Positions 51,736-60,532 of a DNA stretch of 64,000 bases are shown here, in pieces. Position 1 is the stretch's first letter; each line of letters begins with the position of its first letter. The translations under genes were made by a program, and so were the position numbers. The notes under the pieces were generated by a model. The model had not been told where the DNA came from. It did no database searches and saw nothing but the letters and a program-made list of their open reading frames with translations. This stretch comes from Streptomyces sp. D2-8 (GTDB taxonomy: Bacteria; Actinomycetota; Actinomycetes; Streptomycetales; Streptomycetaceae). The DNA lies in assembly GCF_023184515.1 (NCBI RefSeq), contig NZ_JAAHBP010000027.1, positions 62,001-126,000 of the forward strand. Direction: 5' to 3'.

Positions 51736-53595
51736 ATGACTGAGAGCAACGGGTCCGACGCGCGGGACCAGCACGAGCAAGCGGTACAGGCGGGACAGCA
51801 GGAGCGGATGCCGGACTGGGAGAAGCGCTTTCGGGCGCCCCGGGTGTCCCTGCCCGACTGGGCGGAGGACGCGCCGGACCGCTCCCTGTTCGTCTCGAAC
51901 GCGACCGGGACGTACGAGCTGTACGCCTGGGACCGGTCGACGGGCGGGCAGCGCCAGGTGACGGACCGGCCGAACGGCACGACGGACGGCGTGCTGTCCC
52001 CGGACGGCGCGTGGATCTGGTGGTTCGACGACAAGGACGGCGACGAGTTCGGCGTGTGGCGCCGTCAGCCCTTCGCGGGCGGCGCGGACGAACCGGCCGC
52101 CGCGGGCCTGGAGGCCTCATACCCGGCCGGCCTCGCCCTCGGCCGTGACGGGCGTACGGCGGTCGTGGGCCGCTCCACGGACGAGGACGGCACGACCATC
52201 CACCTCGTCCGCACCGGCGAGGACCCGGTGGAGATCTACCGCCACCGCGAGTCGGCCGGCGTCGGCGACCTCTCCCACGACGGCTCGCTCATCGCCATCG
52301 AGCACACCGAGCACGGCGACGCGATGCACTCGGCGCTGCGCGTCCTGCGCCCCGACGGCACGGCGGTCGCCGACCTCGACGACACCGAGGGCGGCACCCG
52401 CGAGCTGGGCCTGGAGGTCCTCGGCTTCGCGCCCGTCGACGGTGACACGCGTCTGCTCATCGGGCACCAGCGCCGCGGCCGCTGGGAGCCCCTGGTGTGG
52501 GACGTGGCCACCGGCGAGGAGGCGGACCTGGCGCTGGAGCTGCCGGGCGACGTCAGCGCCGAGTGGTACCCGGACGGCAGCGGCCTGCTCATCGCCCACA
52601 GCTTCGAGGCCCGCAGCGAGCTGTTCCGCTACGACCTGGCCGGCCGCGCCCTGTCGGAGATCCCCACCCCGCCGGGCACGGTCTCCGGTGCGACGGCCCG
52701 GCCCGACGGCAGCGTGGAGTACCTCTGGTCCTCGGCGGCCGAGCCGTCGGCGGTCCGCTCCACGACGGGCGGTGTCGTGCTCGACCCGCCCGGCATGAAG
52801 TCGCCCGGCTCGGTGCCGGTGGAGGACGTGTGGGTGGAGGGGCCGGGAGGCCGCATCCACGCCCTCGTCCAGAAGCCGCAGGGCACCACCGGCCCGCTCC
52901 CCACGGTCTTCGAGATCCATGGCGGCCCCACCTGGCACGACAGCGACTCCTTCGCGGCGGGCCCGGCGGCCTGGGTCGATCACGGCTACGCGGTGATCCG
53001 TGTCAACTACCGCGGCTCCACGGGCTACGGCCGTGCCTGGACGGACGCCCTGAAGCACCGCGTCGGCCTCATCGAGCTGGAGGACATCGCCGCGGTCCGC
53101 GAATGGGCCGTCACCTCCGGCCTCGCCGACCCCGATCGCCTCGTCCTCACCGGCGGCTCCTGGGGCGGCTACCTCACCCTCCTCGGTCTCGGCGTCCAGC
53201 CCGACGCGTGGACCCTCGGCATCGCGGCGGTCCCCGTCGCCGACTACGTCACGGCGTACCACGACGAGATGGAAGCGCTGAAGGCGATGGACCGCACGCT
53301 CCTGGGCGGCACCCCCGAGGAGGTCCCCGACCGCTTCGAGGCCTCGTCCCCCCTCACCTACGTCGACGAGGTCAAGGCCCCGGTCTACATCTCGGCCGGC
53401 GTCAACGACCCCCGCTGCCCGATCCGCCAGATCGAGAACTACGTCAAGCGCCTGGAGACGAGAGGCGCGGTGCACGAGGTCTACCGCTACGACGCCGGGC
53501 ACGGCTCGCTGGTGGTGGACGAGCGGATCAAGCAGGTACGGCTGGAACTGGAGTTCGCCGAGCGGCACTTGAAGGAAAAGCCGAGCGCCGAGTAG
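51736..53595 (+). CDS. S9-family prolyl oligopeptidase-like serine peptidase
   Basis: A 619-residue protein: an N-terminal beta-propeller with repeated WD-like segments (LSPDGAWIWWFDD, SHDGSLIAIEHT, WYPDGSGLLIAHS) and a C-terminal alpha/beta-hydrolase domain from about residue 370. The catalytic triad is S475 in TGGSWGGY, D558 in NDPRCP and H589 in DAGHGSL, with the oxyanion HGGP near residue 396. There is no signal peptide, so it should cleave short peptides in the cytosol. The ATG at 51736 is the first codon of the homologous region. It is divergent from the methyltransferase gene. Confidence 0.93.
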   Translation: MTESNGSDARDQHEQAVQAGQQERMPDWEKRFRAPRVSLPDWAEDAPDRSLFVSNATGTYELYAWDRSTGGQRQVTDRPNGTTDGVLSPDGAWIWWFDDKDGDEFGVWRRQPFAGGADEPAAAGLEASYPAGLALGRDGRTAVVGRSTDEDGTTIHLVRTGEDPVEIYRHRESAGVGDLSHDGSLIAIEHTEHGDAMHSALRVLRPDGTAVADLDDTEGGTRELGLEVLGFAPVDGDTRLLIGHQRRGRWEPLVWDVATGEEADLALELPGDVSAEWYPDGSGLLIAHSFEARSELFRYDLAGRALSEIPTPPGTVSGATARPDGSVEYLWSSAAEPSAVRSTTGGVVLDPPGMKSPGSVPVEDVWVEGPGGRIHALVQKPQGTTGPLPTVFEIHGGPTWHDSDSFAAGPAAWVDHGYAVIRVNYRGSTGYGRAWTDALKHRVGLIELEDIAAVREWAVTSGLADPDRLVLTGGSWGGYLTLLGLGVQPDAWTLGIAAVPVADYVTAYHDEMEALKAMDRTLLGGTPEEVPDRFEASSPLTYVDEVKAPVYISAGVNDPRCPIRQIENYVKRLETRGAVHEVYRYDAGHGSLVVDERIKQVRLELEFAERHLKEKPSAE

Positions 53596-53639
53596 CTCGG
53601 GGGCGCGCGCGGGGCGGCGGCCGCGGGTGTCCCGTGCCC

Positions 53640-53667
53640 GGTCGCGCGGTTCCCCGCGCCCCTGGGG
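53640..53667. repeat. widespread Streptomyces intergenic repeat
   Basis: The segment starting GGTCGCGCGGTTCCCCGCGC and ending CCCTGGGG matches, from memory, a sequence found in very many streptomycete intergenic regions. It lies between two convergent genes and may serve as a weak terminator or nucleoid-protein site. Confidence 0.55.
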
Positions 53668-53720
53668 CCTCGGCACCGGGCACGCTTCTGACGCCGGGCT
53701 GTGCGGAACACCGCTCGGCG

Positions 53721-55664
53721 TCACGCCCCGGTCCGCTCCCGCCGCCTGCGCCCCAGCAGCTCCGCCAGCCCCCGCCGCGTCGCCGCCAGCACCACCCGGT
53801 CCTCGGCCCCCAGCACATAGGTGGACGGCAGGTCCGACACCAGCCCCGAAGCCGGCACTCGCTCCTCACCCGGCGTCTCGCCCTCTCCCCGCCGCCCGCC
53901 AGGAGGTGACGTATTGAGCGCCAGCACCCGCCAGGCCCCGGCCCGGAACGCCTCCCCGACCGTGCGCCCCTCCAGCTGCGGATGCCCGGCCACGGCCACC
54001 TCCGCGAACAGCAGCACCCGCCGCTCCACCGGAATCGCCCCCAGAATCTGCCGCCCCATCATCGCCCCGGCGAACGCGGGCGCGGCCAGATGCGACACAC
54101 TCCGGCTGCGCGTGAGGGCGAACGGATGCGCGGCCCGCAGGGTGCGGTACACGGCCGTCGCGAAGTCGTCGTCGTACAGCCGCAGCACGACCCGCAGATC
54201 GGGCCGCACGGACCGCGCGTACAGCGAGGCCTCCAGATTCGTCGTGTCCACGCTGGTCAGCGCCAGCAGCGCATGCGCGCGGTGGATCTTCGCGGCCTCC
54301 AGCACCCCCTCCTGCGTGACGTCCCCGAGCACCACCGGCACCCGCAGCCGCCGCGCCGTGGCCATCCCCCGCGCGTCCGGATCGGACTCCACGCACACCA
54401 CGGGAATGTGCAGCTCCCGCAGCCGCGTCAGCACCCGCGTCCCGATCTTGCCGAGCCCGAGCAGCACCACATGCCCGCCGAGCCCCCGCGGCGGCTTGCG
54501 CAGCGCGGACGCGGTGCGGAACGTGCCGAGTGCTTCCAGCACCGCCGCCAGCAGCACCGGCAGCAGCAGCAACCCGACCAGCCCGGACAGCAGTTGCAGC
54601 ACCTGCTGTCCGGTCGACTCGTGGAACGCGGGGTCGTTGATGCCGAAGAGATCGAGCAGCGTCACGTACGTCGCGTACAGCGGATGCTCCCCGGTCACGA
54701 TCATCAGCGCGACGGCGAGGGCCAGCACACACCCCACCAGCCCCGCCAGCGACCACCGCAGCCGGCGCGAGAACAGCGAGGCGAACGGCGGCACACCACC
54801 CCGCCCGGGGGGCAGGGACGGCCCGGAGTACGACACCTGCTCCAGGACGACGGTCCCGCGCCCGGTCGCCGACGCCACCGCCGCCTCGTCCGGCAGCAGG
54901 TGCGGCCCCTGCTCCCCGCTGCCCTCGGAACCGTCCGCCCCGGCCGGGTCGTTGCTCGTCGCGGACAGCAGGGCCAGGGTGCACAGACCCGGGTCGGCCA
55001 CCTCGCCCGGCCGCGGCGGCTGCCGCTCCACGGCACGCAGCACGAGTCCTTCCGTCTGGACGACCTTGCTCGTGCCGACCAGGGCGGTGGCGGCCAGCGC
55101 GGGCGCGGCGGTGTCGGCGTCGGACAGCACCGTCGTCGACGCGTCGAGGCCCGCTCCCCGCCCGTCCCCGGCGGCGACGGCGGCGGTCTGGTCCAGCAGT
55201 TCCTCGATGTGCTGCCCCAACCGCCGGTTGTAGAGCCGCAGTACGAGACGGAGGCGGGGGTTGAGCCGGCGGGCGGTGAGCGCGGCGCGGATGTTGGTCT
55301 CGTCGTCGTCGTAGACGAGCGCGAGCGCCGCCGCCCGGTCGGCACCCACCTCGGTGAGCACGGCCTCGGTGATCTCCGGCGCCTCCACGACCTGTTCGTT
55401 CGGGGCCGGTTCGCCGCCGCTCGCCCCCGCCCGGTTGACGGCCGCGTTCACGACCCGGTCGAGCAGCGCCGCGGAGGCGGCCCGGGCCCGTCCGACCACG
55501 GGCTGACGCACCCGCCTCCCGGAGGGCGGTACGACGAGCGTGACCTGCTCGGCGTAGACACCACGGAGTTCGGCGGCCAGCCGGTGCGCGAGCCCGTCGT
55601 CACCGCACACGATCATGTGCGTGGCCGGATCACTCGGCTGACCTTGGTTCGGAACGCTCCCCAC
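53721..55664 (-). CDS. membrane protein with two TrkA-N (RCK) domains, channel-like
   Basis: A 647-residue protein. Residues about 15-180 form a first TrkA-N Rossmann domain (THMIVCGDDGLAHRLAAEL), residues about 298-320 and 360-385 are transmembrane segments, and a second TrkA-N domain with LLGLGKIGTRVLTRL begins near residue 398 and ends with a TrkA-C-like region. The layout resembles CASTOR/POLLUX- or RCK-gated potassium channels, yet no TVGYG selectivity filter is present; the loop between the helices reads LYATYVTLLDLFGINDPAF. It may gate ions through a non-canonical pore or be a regulatory subunit. The ATG at 55664 is divergent from the permease gene. Confidence 0.78.
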   Translation of the reverse strand: MGSVPNQGQPSDPATHMIVCGDDGLAHRLAAELRGVYAEQVTLVVPPSGRRVRQPVVGRARAASAALLDRVVNAAVNRAGASGGEPAPNEQVVEAPEITEAVLTEVGADRAAALALVYDDDETNIRAALTARRLNPRLRLVLRLYNRRLGQHIEELLDQTAAVAAGDGRGAGLDASTTVLSDADTAAPALAATALVGTSKVVQTEGLVLRAVERQPPRPGEVADPGLCTLALLSATSNDPAGADGSEGSGEQGPHLLPDEAAVASATGRGTVVLEQVSYSGPSLPPGRGGVPPFASLFSRRLRWSLAGLVGCVLALAVALMIVTGEHPLYATYVTLLDLFGINDPAFHESTGQQVLQLLSGLVGLLLLPVLLAAVLEALGTFRTASALRKPPRGLGGHVVLLGLGKIGTRVLTRLRELHIPVVCVESDPDARGMATARRLRVPVVLGDVTQEGVLEAAKIHRAHALLALTSVDTTNLEASLYARSVRPDLRVVLRLYDDDFATAVYRTLRAAHPFALTRSRSVSHLAAPAFAGAMMGRQILGAIPVERRVLLFAEVAVAGHPQLEGRTVGEAFRAGAWRVLALNTSPPGGRRGEGETPGEERVPASGLVSDLPSTYVLGAEDRVVLAATRRGLAELLGRRRRERTGA

Positions 55665-55765
55665 GAGGAGAAGACTGCCTCACCGGGACCACCGGTTCCA
55701 GAAGGGGACGGCGTTGCGTGAACGCCGGGCCGTCGCCGTCCGTACGCAGGAGGAGGGAATGGGGA

Positions 55766-56824
55766 ATGCCCTCGCGCACCACCGGAGGTACCGGGCCCGT
55801 GGCCATCACGAAGACCGCCCCGCAGGACAGCGCTGAGCGCGAGGACACCGAGGCGGACGGCGGCGCAGACGACGGCCGGCACCTCAACTCCCCCCTCCTG
55901 CTGACCCTTCTGCTGCTCACGGCGGTGATGTTCCAGGACCCGATCCGCGGGGCCCTGGCCGCACCGGTGATGCAGAGCTGGATGACGGTGTTCGTCGCGG
56001 TCATCGTCCAGGCGCTGCCGTTCCTGGTGCTCGGGGTGCTGCTGTCGGCGGCGATCGCGGTGTTCGTGCCGCCGTCGTTCTTCGCCCGGGCCCTGCCGAA
56101 GCGCCCGGCCCTGGCGGTCCCGGTGGCGGGCGCGGCGGGCGCGGTCCTGCCGGGCTGCGAGTGCGCGTCCGTGCCGGTGGCCGGTGCCCTGGTCCGCCGA
56201 GGAGTCACACCGGCGGCGGCCCTGGCCTTCCTCCTCTCGGCACCCGCCATCAACCCGATCGTGCTGACGGCGACGGCCGTGGCGTTCCCCGGCAACCCGG
56301 AGATGGTCCTGGCCCGTTTCGTCGCGAGTCTGCTGGTGGCCTGCTCGATGGGCTGGCTCTGGCACCGCCTCGGCCGCACGGACTGGCTGCGTCCCCCGGC
56401 CCGCGCGTCGTACGAGGGGCAGGGCAAGGGGCCGGCCTTCTGGGACTCGGTCCGCCACGACGTGACGCACGCGGGCGGCTTCCTGGTGGTCGGCGCGATG
56501 GCCGCGGCGACCCTGAAGGCGGTGGTCCCGGCGCAGTGGCTGGGCCTCGCGGCCGGCAACCCCGTGCTGTCGGTCCTGGTCCTCGCCACCCTGGCCGTCC
56601 TGCTCTCCATCTGCTCGGAGGCGGACGCGTTCGTGGCGGCGTCCCTGACCCAGTTCTCCCTGACGGCCCGTCTGACGTTCCTGGTCGTCGGCCCGATGAT
56701 CGACCTGAAGCTCTTCGCGATGCAGGCGGGCACCTTCGGCCGCGCCTTCGCCCTGCGCTTCGCCCCCGCGACCTTCGCCCTGGCCGTCGTCGTATCGGCC
56801 CTGACCGGATCGGTCCTGCTGTGA
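55766..56824 (+). CDS. permease (DUF318/YcgR-YraQ type)
   Basis: A 352-residue membrane protein with about eight helices and the invariant PGCECASVPVAGAL motif near residues 127-140, plus ISICSEADAFVAASL-like segment in the second half. These permeases form a pair with TIGR03943 proteins and are thought to export or handle metals or thiol compounds; the substrate is unproven. I choose the ATG at 55766 because AGGAGGAGGG lies eight bases before it; starts at 55718 and 55799 are possible. It overlaps the next gene by four bases. Confidence 0.87.
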   Translation: MPSRTTGGTGPVAITKTAPQDSAEREDTEADGGADDGRHLNSPLLLTLLLLTAVMFQDPIRGALAAPVMQSWMTVFVAVIVQALPFLVLGVLLSAAIAVFVPPSFFARALPKRPALAVPVAGAAGAVLPGCECASVPVAGALVRRGVTPAAALAFLLSAPAINPIVLTATAVAFPGNPEMVLARFVASLLVACSMGWLWHRLGRTDWLRPPARASYEGQGKGPAFWDSVRHDVTHAGGFLVVGAMAAATLKAVVPAQWLGLAAGNPVLSVLVLATLAVLLSICSEADAFVAASLTQFSLTARLTFLVVGPMIDLKLFAMQAGTFGRAFALRFAPATFALAVVVSALTGSVLL

Positions 56825-57531
56825 ACCGCCTGGCCCAGACGGCCCTCCTCTTCCTGCTCGGCGCGACCCTCCTGCACGCCGGCACGACCGACCTCTACCT
56901 GCGCTACGTCAAGGAAGGCCTGCGCCCCCTGGTCCTGCTGGCAGGCGCGGCCCTCATCACCACGGCGGCGGCCACCCTCTGGTACGACCGCCGCAGCACC
57001 CCCGCCCACGACCACCACCACCGTGAACCCCGCATCTCCTGGCTCCTCACGCTCCCGGTCCTCGCCCTGATCCTGGTCGCCCCGCCGGCCCTGGGCTCCT
57101 ACAGCGCGGCGCACACCGGCACGGCCCTGACGAAACCCTTCGGCTTCCCGGCCCTCCCCACCGGCGAAGCACCCCTGCGCCTCGCCGTGGCCGACTACGC
57201 CGGCCGCGCGATCTACGACGACGGCCGCTCCCTCCACGACCGCACACTGAAGATCACCGGCTTCGTCACGCTCGACCGGGCAGGCGCCCCCTACCTGGTC
57301 CGCATGGGCCTCAACTGCTGTGCGGCCGACGCCCAGCCGGTCAAGATCGCCCTGACGGGAAACATCCCTCCCGTCCTGCGCCCGGACACTTGGCTGGAGA
57401 TCACCGGCACCTACACACCCCGCCGCATGAAGGACCCGGTCAACAACGGCCCGATCCCCTACCTCGAGGTGACCGGCTCCCGCCCGGTCCCGACACCGCA
57501 CGACCCGTACGACGAGACGTGGAACACCTGA
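56821..57531 (+). CDS. TIGR03943 family membrane protein
   Basis: A 236-residue protein with two or three N-terminal helices (LAQTALLFLLGATLLHAG, GLRPLVLLAGAALITTAA and WLLTLPVLALILVAPPAL), a His-rich loop (HDHHHREPR) that could bind metal, and an external domain ending in LVRMGLNCCAADAQPVKIAL, with a conserved CC pair. It is the standard partner of the upstream permease; in other bacteria the pair belongs to zinc-limitation regulons, but no Zur-like box was found here. The GTG at 56821 overlaps the permease stop. Confidence 0.85.
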   Translation: MNRLAQTALLFLLGATLLHAGTTDLYLRYVKEGLRPLVLLAGAALITTAAATLWYDRRSTPAHDHHHREPRISWLLTLPVLALILVAPPALGSYSAAHTGTALTKPFGFPALPTGEAPLRLAVADYAGRAIYDDGRSLHDRTLKITGFVTLDRAGAPYLVRMGLNCCAADAQPVKIALTGNIPPVLRPDTWLEITGTYTPRRMKDPVNNGPIPYLEVTGSRPVPTPHDPYDETWNT

Positions 57532-57595
57532 ACCGCGGTGTGGGACACCCTCGTTGGGGTACTCGGAAGAAACCGCTGACCAGCGAGGGGTACGC

Positions 57596-58018
57596 ATGAC
57601 CACACTCCGAGGCGAGCACACGGCGGAACTCGACCGTCCGCTCCTGCCCGAGGCGGTCCGCGCGGAACTGGCGAGGGCCGACCACCGAGCCGGCCTGACC
57701 CTGGCCACCCTCGGCGCAGCCCTGACCGCCCTCCTCACCGCGATCACCGCCGGCGTCATCACACCGGCCCAGTACGCCGCGATCCCCCAGCTCCTCCTCT
57801 GGACCGGCTGCGCGGCCTGCGCCCCGGCCCTGGTCCTGCTGGGGCTGCCTGAGCCGCCGTCCCGCCCCCGGCCCCACGCTTTTGGCGCCGCGGCCCAACG
57901 GGAGCTCCTGAACCGCACGGTGTCGATCAAGTACCGCCGCACACGTCATGCCATGACGTGGGGCGCGGCCTTCCTCGCCCTGACCCTCGCGGGAACCCTG
58001 GCGGGGATCCTCTCCTAG
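57596..58018 (+). CDS. two-helix membrane protein, possibly PycTM/DUF5706-like
   Basis: A 140-residue protein with an N-terminal amphipathic helix (AVRAELARADHRAGLTLATL), a first helix pair around ALTALLTAITAGVI and LLLWTGCAACAPALVLLGL, a basic segment LLNRTVSIKYRRTRHA and a last helix FLALTLAGTLAGIL. This order recalls the transmembrane effectors of Pycsar anti-phage systems (DUF5706), which are usually next to a cyclic-nucleotide cyclase; none is adjacent here. The ATG at 57596 has GCGAGGGG upstream. The assignment is tentative. Confidence 0.55.
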   Translation: MTTLRGEHTAELDRPLLPEAVRAELARADHRAGLTLATLGAALTALLTAITAGVITPAQYAAIPQLLLWTGCAACAPALVLLGLPEPPSRPRPHAFGAAAQRELLNRTVSIKYRRTRHAMTWGAAFLALTLAGTLAGILS

Positions 58019-58161
58019 CGGCCCGCCCCCGGGCGTCCCCCTCAGAGCGGGGGCCGCCCAGGTGACCCCCGGCCCCCGCCGGGGCAATGGCCCGGCCGCG
58101 CGAGGTGTTCGCTCCTATGGTGGAGCAGCACAGTGACGATCGGCGCCGAGGCGGGCAGCAC

Positions 58162-59394
58162 ATGAGGAAACCGCAGATCGACTACGCGGCGGTCTTCCAC
58201 GCCCTGCCCGGCATGGTCGCGCTGCTCACCCCCGACCTGGTGTACGCCGACGCCAACGAGGACTTCCTCCGGCTGGCCGGGCGCAGCCGTGAGCAGCTTC
58301 TGGGCCGCTACATCTTCGACGTCTTCCCCGAGAACCCCAACGACCCGGCCGCGGCCGGCATGCGGGAGACCCAGGCATCGATGCAGCGCGTGGTGTCCAC
58401 CGGCGAACGCGACACCATGGCGCTGCTGCGCTACGACATCGAGGACTCCCAGCTGCCCGGCCAGTGGGTGGAGCACTTCTGGAGCCCGGTCAACGCACCC
58501 GTGCTGGACCCGGACGGGCGGGTGGTTCTGATCGTGCACCGGGTGGAGGAGGTCACCGAACTCATCCGTGCCCGCGGCGGCACGGGCAGCGACAGCAGCC
58601 GGGCCCGCGTACTGGAGGCGGAGCTCTACACCCGCTCCCGGGAGCTGCAGGAAGTCAACGAACGTCTGCGCCGGGCCCACGCGCGCGAGCGCGAGGTCGC
58701 CCTGGCCCTGCAGGCGGCGATGCTGCCTGCCCCCACCCCGGTCGGGCACCACCGCGCAGCGGTCCGCTACCGGCCCGCCGTCGGCACGCTGAACGTGTGC
58801 GGCGACTGGTACGACCTGGTCGACCTGCCCGGTGACCGCATCGCGGTCGCCGTCGGTGACGTCGTCGGGCACGGCCTGGAGGCGGCCGGTGTCATGGGGC
58901 AGCTGCGCAGCGCGCTGAGCGCGGCCGCCCGGGTCGCCGACGGCCCGGCCCGGGCGCTGGAGGCCCTCGGCCTGTACGCCCGCCATGTCGACGGTGCGGA
59001 GTCGAGCACGGTGGTGAAGACCTACATCGACTGGGACACCCACACCCTCACGTACAGCAGCGCGGGCCATCCGCCGCCCGCCCTGCTCCACCCCGACGGC
59101 ACGGTGACCTTCCTCGACCAGGCGACCGACCCGCCTCTGGGCGCCCGCCCCGAACACGTCCGGCGGCCGGAGGCCAGTACGCCGTTCGCCGAGGGCGCCA
59201 CCCTGGTCCTGTACTCCGACGGCCTGATCGAGCGCCGCGACGAGGACATCGACACCGGCCTGGCCCGCCTCACCGACTCGCTCGTCCGCCATGGCCGAGC
59301 CCGGCCCGAGGCCCTGGCCGACGCCGTCCTGGCCGACCTTCTGCCGTCCACCGGCAACACCGACGACACGGTGCTGGTCATCATCCGCCTGTGA
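58162..59394 (+). CDS. PAS-domain PP2C/SpoIIE-type serine phosphatase
   Basis: A 410-residue soluble protein: a PAS domain (residues about 8-130, with FHALPGMVALLTPDLVYADA), a linker coiled coil (LEAELYTRSRELQEVNERLRRA), and a SpoIIE phosphatase domain with GDWYD, VGDVVGHGLEAAGVM and TLVLYSDGLIERRDE. Such proteins dephosphorylate anti-anti-sigma factors to switch on stress sigma factors, here probably in response to redox, light or ligand at the PAS domain. I use the ATG at 58162 behind GAGGCGGG; a longer frame starts at 58087. Confidence 0.9.
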   Translation: MRKPQIDYAAVFHALPGMVALLTPDLVYADANEDFLRLAGRSREQLLGRYIFDVFPENPNDPAAAGMRETQASMQRVVSTGERDTMALLRYDIEDSQLPGQWVEHFWSPVNAPVLDPDGRVVLIVHRVEEVTELIRARGGTGSDSSRARVLEAELYTRSRELQEVNERLRRAHAREREVALALQAAMLPAPTPVGHHRAAVRYRPAVGTLNVCGDWYDLVDLPGDRIAVAVGDVVGHGLEAAGVMGQLRSALSAAARVADGPARALEALGLYARHVDGAESSTVVKTYIDWDTHTLTYSSAGHPPPALLHPDGTVTFLDQATDPPLGARPEHVRRPEASTPFAEGATLVLYSDGLIERRDEDIDTGLARLTDSLVRHGRARPEALADAVLADLLPSTGNTDDTVLVIIRL

Positions 59395-59430
59395 GCCGTG
59401 CAGCGCGGAGCACGCGCTGCGGCGTCCGGG

Positions 59431-59835
59431 TCAGTCCTCCCGTACGGTGCACAGCGCCCAGATGACGAAGGCGTACAGCGCGATCAGGGTGAGCGACCAC
59501 ACCGGGTAGTACGGGATCGACAGGAAGTTGGCGATGATCAGCAGACCGGCGATGCCGACCCCGACGGCCCTGGCCCACAGGGCGCGCGAGAAGAGGCCGG
59601 CGCTCACACCCATGGCCATCACGCCGAGGATCAGCTGGATCCAGCCCCAGCTGGTGAGGTCGAACTTGAAGATGTAGTCGGGGGTGGAGACGTACACGGC
59701 GTCGTTGGCGATCGCCATGATGCCCCGGAACAGATCCAGGATGCCGGCGACGAACAGCAGGACGGCGGCGAACGTCACCAGCCCGCCGGCGGCCACTCCG
59801 GAGGATCCTGAGCGGTGGTGGGTGGTCGTTGTCAT
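59431..59835 (-). CDS. DUF7144 (vegetative cell membrane) protein
   Basis: A 134-residue protein with four transmembrane helices (FAAVLLFVAGILDLFRGI, WIQLILGVMAMGVSAGLF, AVGVGIAGLLIIANFLSI and LIALYAFVIWALC). It is recognised as the DUF7144/vegetative-membrane family abundant in actinobacteria, with the GxxDLFRGI and DLTSWGWIQLILG signatures. Function unknown; paralogues often sit in stress or dormancy regions. The ATG at 59835 faces a divergent spacer with two TCACCCGT palindromes. Confidence 0.85.
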   Translation of the reverse strand: MTTTTHHRSGSSGVAAGGLVTFAAVLLFVAGILDLFRGIMAIANDAVYVSTPDYIFKFDLTSWGWIQLILGVMAMGVSAGLFSRALWARAVGVGIAGLLIIANFLSIPYYPVWSLTLIALYAFVIWALCTVRED

Positions 59836-59912
59836 GTGTCTTCCTCATTTCCTCGTCACGGCAGCGACCGGTGCTGCCCTTCCGATCGTGGGGCGCGGTC
59901 CGCGCGGGGTGA

Positions 59913-59981
59913 TCACCCGTGACGGGTGAGGTTCGCGGGGCCGGTGTGGCGGGAGCCCGGGGCGTCACCCGTCAGGGGTGA
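59913..59981. promoter_or_regulatory. two palindromes TCACCCGTnACGGGTGA in a divergent promoter region
   Basis: TCACCCGTGACGGGTGA (59913-59929) is a perfect 17-base palindrome. TCACCCGTCAGGGGTGA (59965-59981) repeats it with one mismatch, 52 bases on, about five helical turns. They lie between the divergent DUF7144 and SHOCT genes and are placed symmetrically between the two starts. A dimeric regulator bound to both could control both genes. Confidence 0.72.
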
Positions 59982-60106
59982 GGCAGCGGAAGCCGGCCGT
60001 CGCCATGGTGGAAGGGCAGCCGGTCAGGACTCGGGACGACGAGGAGAACCGGAGCGCCGCTCGGCGGAGTCCGGTCCGGCGGGGGCGAGGAAGAAGGAGC
60101 GGTGAC

Positions 60107-60514
60107 ATGAATCTGGCGTACGACTACCCGGTCCTCGGAGCGTTCTGGACCGTCATGTGGATCTTCCTGTGGGTGCTGTGGATCGTCCTGCTCTTCAGGA
60201 TCATCGGAGACGTCTTCCGGGACGACACGCTCGGCGGAGGGGCCAAGACGGGATGGCTCCTCTTCGTGATCCTGCTCCCCTTCCTCGGCGTGTTCGTCTA
60301 CGTCCTGGCCCGAGGCAAAGGCATGGGGAACCGCGAGGTCCGGCACGTCCAGGCCCGGCAGCAGGCGTTCGACGACTACGTCCGGGAGACGGCCGGCACC
60401 GGCGCGAAGCCCCGGAACGAGGCGGAACAACTCGCCAAGCTCTCCGAGATCCGCTCCAAGGGCGACATCACCGACGCCGAGTTCCAGCGGGCCAAGGAGA
60501 AGATCCTCCACTGA
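60107..60514 (+). CDS. PLDc_N/SHOCT-domain membrane protein
   Basis: A 135-residue protein with two transmembrane helices (FWTVMWIFLWVLWIVLLFRI and GWLLFVILLPFLGVFVYVLA), a cytoplasmic helix, and a C-terminal SHOCT motif (LSEIRSKGDITDAEFQRAKEKIL). SHOCT segments are oligomerisation tails of unknown partners. The ATG at 60107 follows AAGGAGCGGTGA. It is downstream of the paired palindromes and convergent with the large membrane protein gene. Confidence 0.85.
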   Translation: MNLAYDYPVLGAFWTVMWIFLWVLWIVLLFRIIGDVFRDDTLGGGAKTGWLLFVILLPFLGVFVYVLARGKGMGNREVRHVQARQQAFDDYVRETAGTGAKPRNEAEQLAKLSEIRSKGDITDAEFQRAKEKILH

Positions 60515-60532
60515 GCCCTGGAAGACAGGGCC

